Assembly: GCA_963850535.1 (NCBI GenBank)
Contig: CAWKMC010000010.1
Coordinates: 124,001 to 188,000 of the forward strand
Length of the DNA: 64,000 nucleotides
Direction: 5' to 3'
Source: JAMXLO01 sp963850535
GTDB taxonomy: Bacteria > Pseudomonadota > Alphaproteobacteria > Acetobacterales > Acetobacteraceae
How positions within the stretch are numbered: position 1 is the first letter of the stretch; every line of letters starts with the position of its first letter. Shown in pieces: positions 62,864-64,000 of this stretch. The notes below the pieces were generated by a model. It had not been told where the DNA came from, ran no database searches, and was given only the letters and a program-made list of their open reading frames with translations. The position numbers and the translations under genes are program-made.

Positions 62864-64000
62864 ATGCGGCGGCGAACATTGCTGAAGGCAGCAGCAACGG
62901 GACTGACAGGACTACCGCGCTTCTCCATCGCACAACCGGCGAATACGCGAGTGCTGCAATTCGTGCCGCAGGCCAACCTGACGCTGCTCGATCCGATCAT
63001 CACCACCGCCGCCGTGACGGCCAACCATGCCTGGATGGTTTGGGACACGCTGTTTGGAGTGAATGCCGCCCAACAGCCGAAGCCGCAGATGGCGGAAGGC
63101 TACACGGTATCAGACGATGGACGGACTTATCTGGTCAGGCTGCGCGACGGGCTGAAGTGGCACGACGGCGAACCGGTACGGGCGCAGGATTGTGCGGCCA
63201 GCCTGGTGCGCTGGGCGGCGCGCGATACGTTCGGCCAAACGGTCGCCAAGGTCGTCGATACCTGGGGTGCAGCGGACGATCGCACGATCAAAGTTGCACT
63301 GAAGCGGCCGTTCCCGTTGCTGATCGAGGCAATCGCCAAGCCAGACGCGCAGATCGCATTCATGATGCCGGAGCGGGTCGCGAAGACTGACCCGTTCAAG
63401 ACGATCACGGAGATAATTGGTTCCGGCCCATACCGGTTCGTGACGGACCAATTCGTTGCCGGCAGCAGTGCCGCCTGGGCAAAGTTCGATGGCTATGTGC
63501 CGCGGCAGGAGCCTGCGGAATGGACCTCGGGCGGCAAAGTCGCGCACTTCGAACGCATCGAATGGAAGATTATCCCCGATGCAGCGACGGCCTCGGCTGC
63601 GTTGCAGAATGGCGAGGTTGACTGGTACGAGCAGGTGCAGGCTGATCTCGTGCCTCTGCTGAAGCGAAGCAGCGACATCGCTTTCGCCGCCTCCAACCCG
63701 CAAGGCTACGTTGCGGGATTGCGGTTCAATCATCTGCACCCGCCATTCAACGATGTTGGTATGCGCCGTGCCGTGCTGACGGCCGTGAATCAGGCGGATT
63801 ATATGGGCGCGATCACCGGCAACGATCCGTCCGAATGGCGCTTATGCAAATCGCAGTTTCCGTGCGGCACGACCTATGGAACCGAGGTGAATTTGCCGGT
63901 GCAGCAGGGCGACCTGGCAACGGCGAAGAAGCTTATCGAAGAGTCCGGATACAACGGGCAGAAGGTGGTGATCATCAACCCCACCGACTTCGCGACCATC
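62864..64000 (+). CDS. Peptide ABC transporter substrate-binding protein, 3' end beyond window
   Basis: SBP_bac_5 family. ATG 62864 after AAAAGGAGCGG. A twin-arginine-like leader MRRRTLLKAAATGLTGLPRF is followed by VLQFVPQANLTLLDPIITTA, YLVRLRDGLKWHDGEPVRAQ and GSGPYRFVTDQF. 379 codons are present, and the last third is missing. It differs from the binding protein at 51676 (Tat-type versus Sec-type leader), so it is a second system whose permeases must lie to the right. Confidence 0.92.
   Translation, partial: MRRRTLLKAAATGLTGLPRFSIAQPANTRVLQFVPQANLTLLDPIITTAAVTANHAWMVWDTLFGVNAAQQPKPQMAEGYTVSDDGRTYLVRLRDGLKWHDGEPVRAQDCAASLVRWAARDTFGQTVAKVVDTWGAADDRTIKVALKRPFPLLIEAIAKPDAQIAFMMPERVAKTDPFKTITEIIGSGPYRFVTDQFVAGSSAAWAKFDGYVPRQEPAEWTSGGKVAHFERIEWKIIPDAATASAALQNGEVDWYEQVQADLVPLLKRSSDIAFAASNPQGYVAGLRFNHLHPPFNDVGMRRAVLTAVNQADYMGAITGNDPSEWRLCKSQFPCGTTYGTEVNLPVQQGDLATAKKLIEESGYNGQKVVIINPTDFATI

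Noticed and set aside
1..64000. tRNA, rRNA, CRISPR and riboswitch signals
   Set aside because: No T-loop/acceptor combination, no repeated spacer pattern and no recognisable riboswitch core was seen on reading both strands; a covariance search would be needed to be certain.

Overview
The window looks like chromosomal DNA of a high-GC alphaproteobacterium, most likely of the Acetobacteraceae (Rhodospirillales). The main arguments are the minus-strand order rplU-rpmA-obgE-proB-proA-nadD-rsfS, a periplasmic sorbosone-type sugar dehydrogenase fused to a cytochrome c domain, an RND efflux set, and a general codon and GC style typical of that family. This taxonomic call is an inference from gene content; I could not run a similarity search. 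I saw no rRNA gene, tRNA gene, CRISPR array or replication origin.

Layout. 0-4 kb: 3' part of ureG, a degenerate GGDEF protein, and a DUF35/thiolase pair. 4-10.2 kb: a tripartite RND efflux operon (outer membrane factor, adaptor, permease) broken by about twenty single-base shifts. 10.2-13.8 kb: serine hydrolase, an IS5-type transposase relic, and the sugar dehydrogenase. 13.8-19.5 kb: the minus-strand housekeeping block. 19.6-25.4 kb: GNAT, peptidoglycan-binding protein, DUF1217 protein, dut, and a two-gene ABC importer. 25.4-33.5 kb: AI-2E exporter, hyi-glxR (glyoxylate/tartronate semialdehyde), regulator, Nudix, AlaX, sseA-metC. 33.6-38.2 kb: Uma2, cyclase, methyltransferase and poorly conserved genes. 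38.2-44.3 kb: NRDE protein and purC-purS-purQ-purL-bolA-grxD, with foreign insertions on both sides of purQ. 44.5-51.6 kb: hypothetical protein, winged-helix/TPR/rhodanese regulator, GT2, an NADH-dehydrogenase-like/SelD fusion, DUF1028. 51.7-55.1 kb: peptide ABC importer without ATPases. 55-57.4 kb: GGCT, VapBC, hydroxyacyl-CoA dehydrogenase. 57.4-64 kb: nnr, malonyl-CoA decarboxylase, a transketolase/PDH-E1-like enzyme and the start of another peptide-binding protein.

Two features cut across the window. First, many conserved genes carry +1/-1 shifts, often in short G or C runs, with all motifs otherwise intact. This points at least partly to consensus errors, although the shifts are far denser in the efflux operon. 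Second, a family of about 38-nt C/G-rich hairpin repeats occurs at four loci, twice as inverted pairs (REPIN-like). These repeats lie inside or against coding sequence: they join obgE to proB in one open frame, add about 14 residues to a glycosyltransferase next to its DXD motif, and supply the start of a Rap1a/Tai-like protein inside the pur operon. A separate 34-nt hairpin motif sits directly before the start codons of alaX and purQ.
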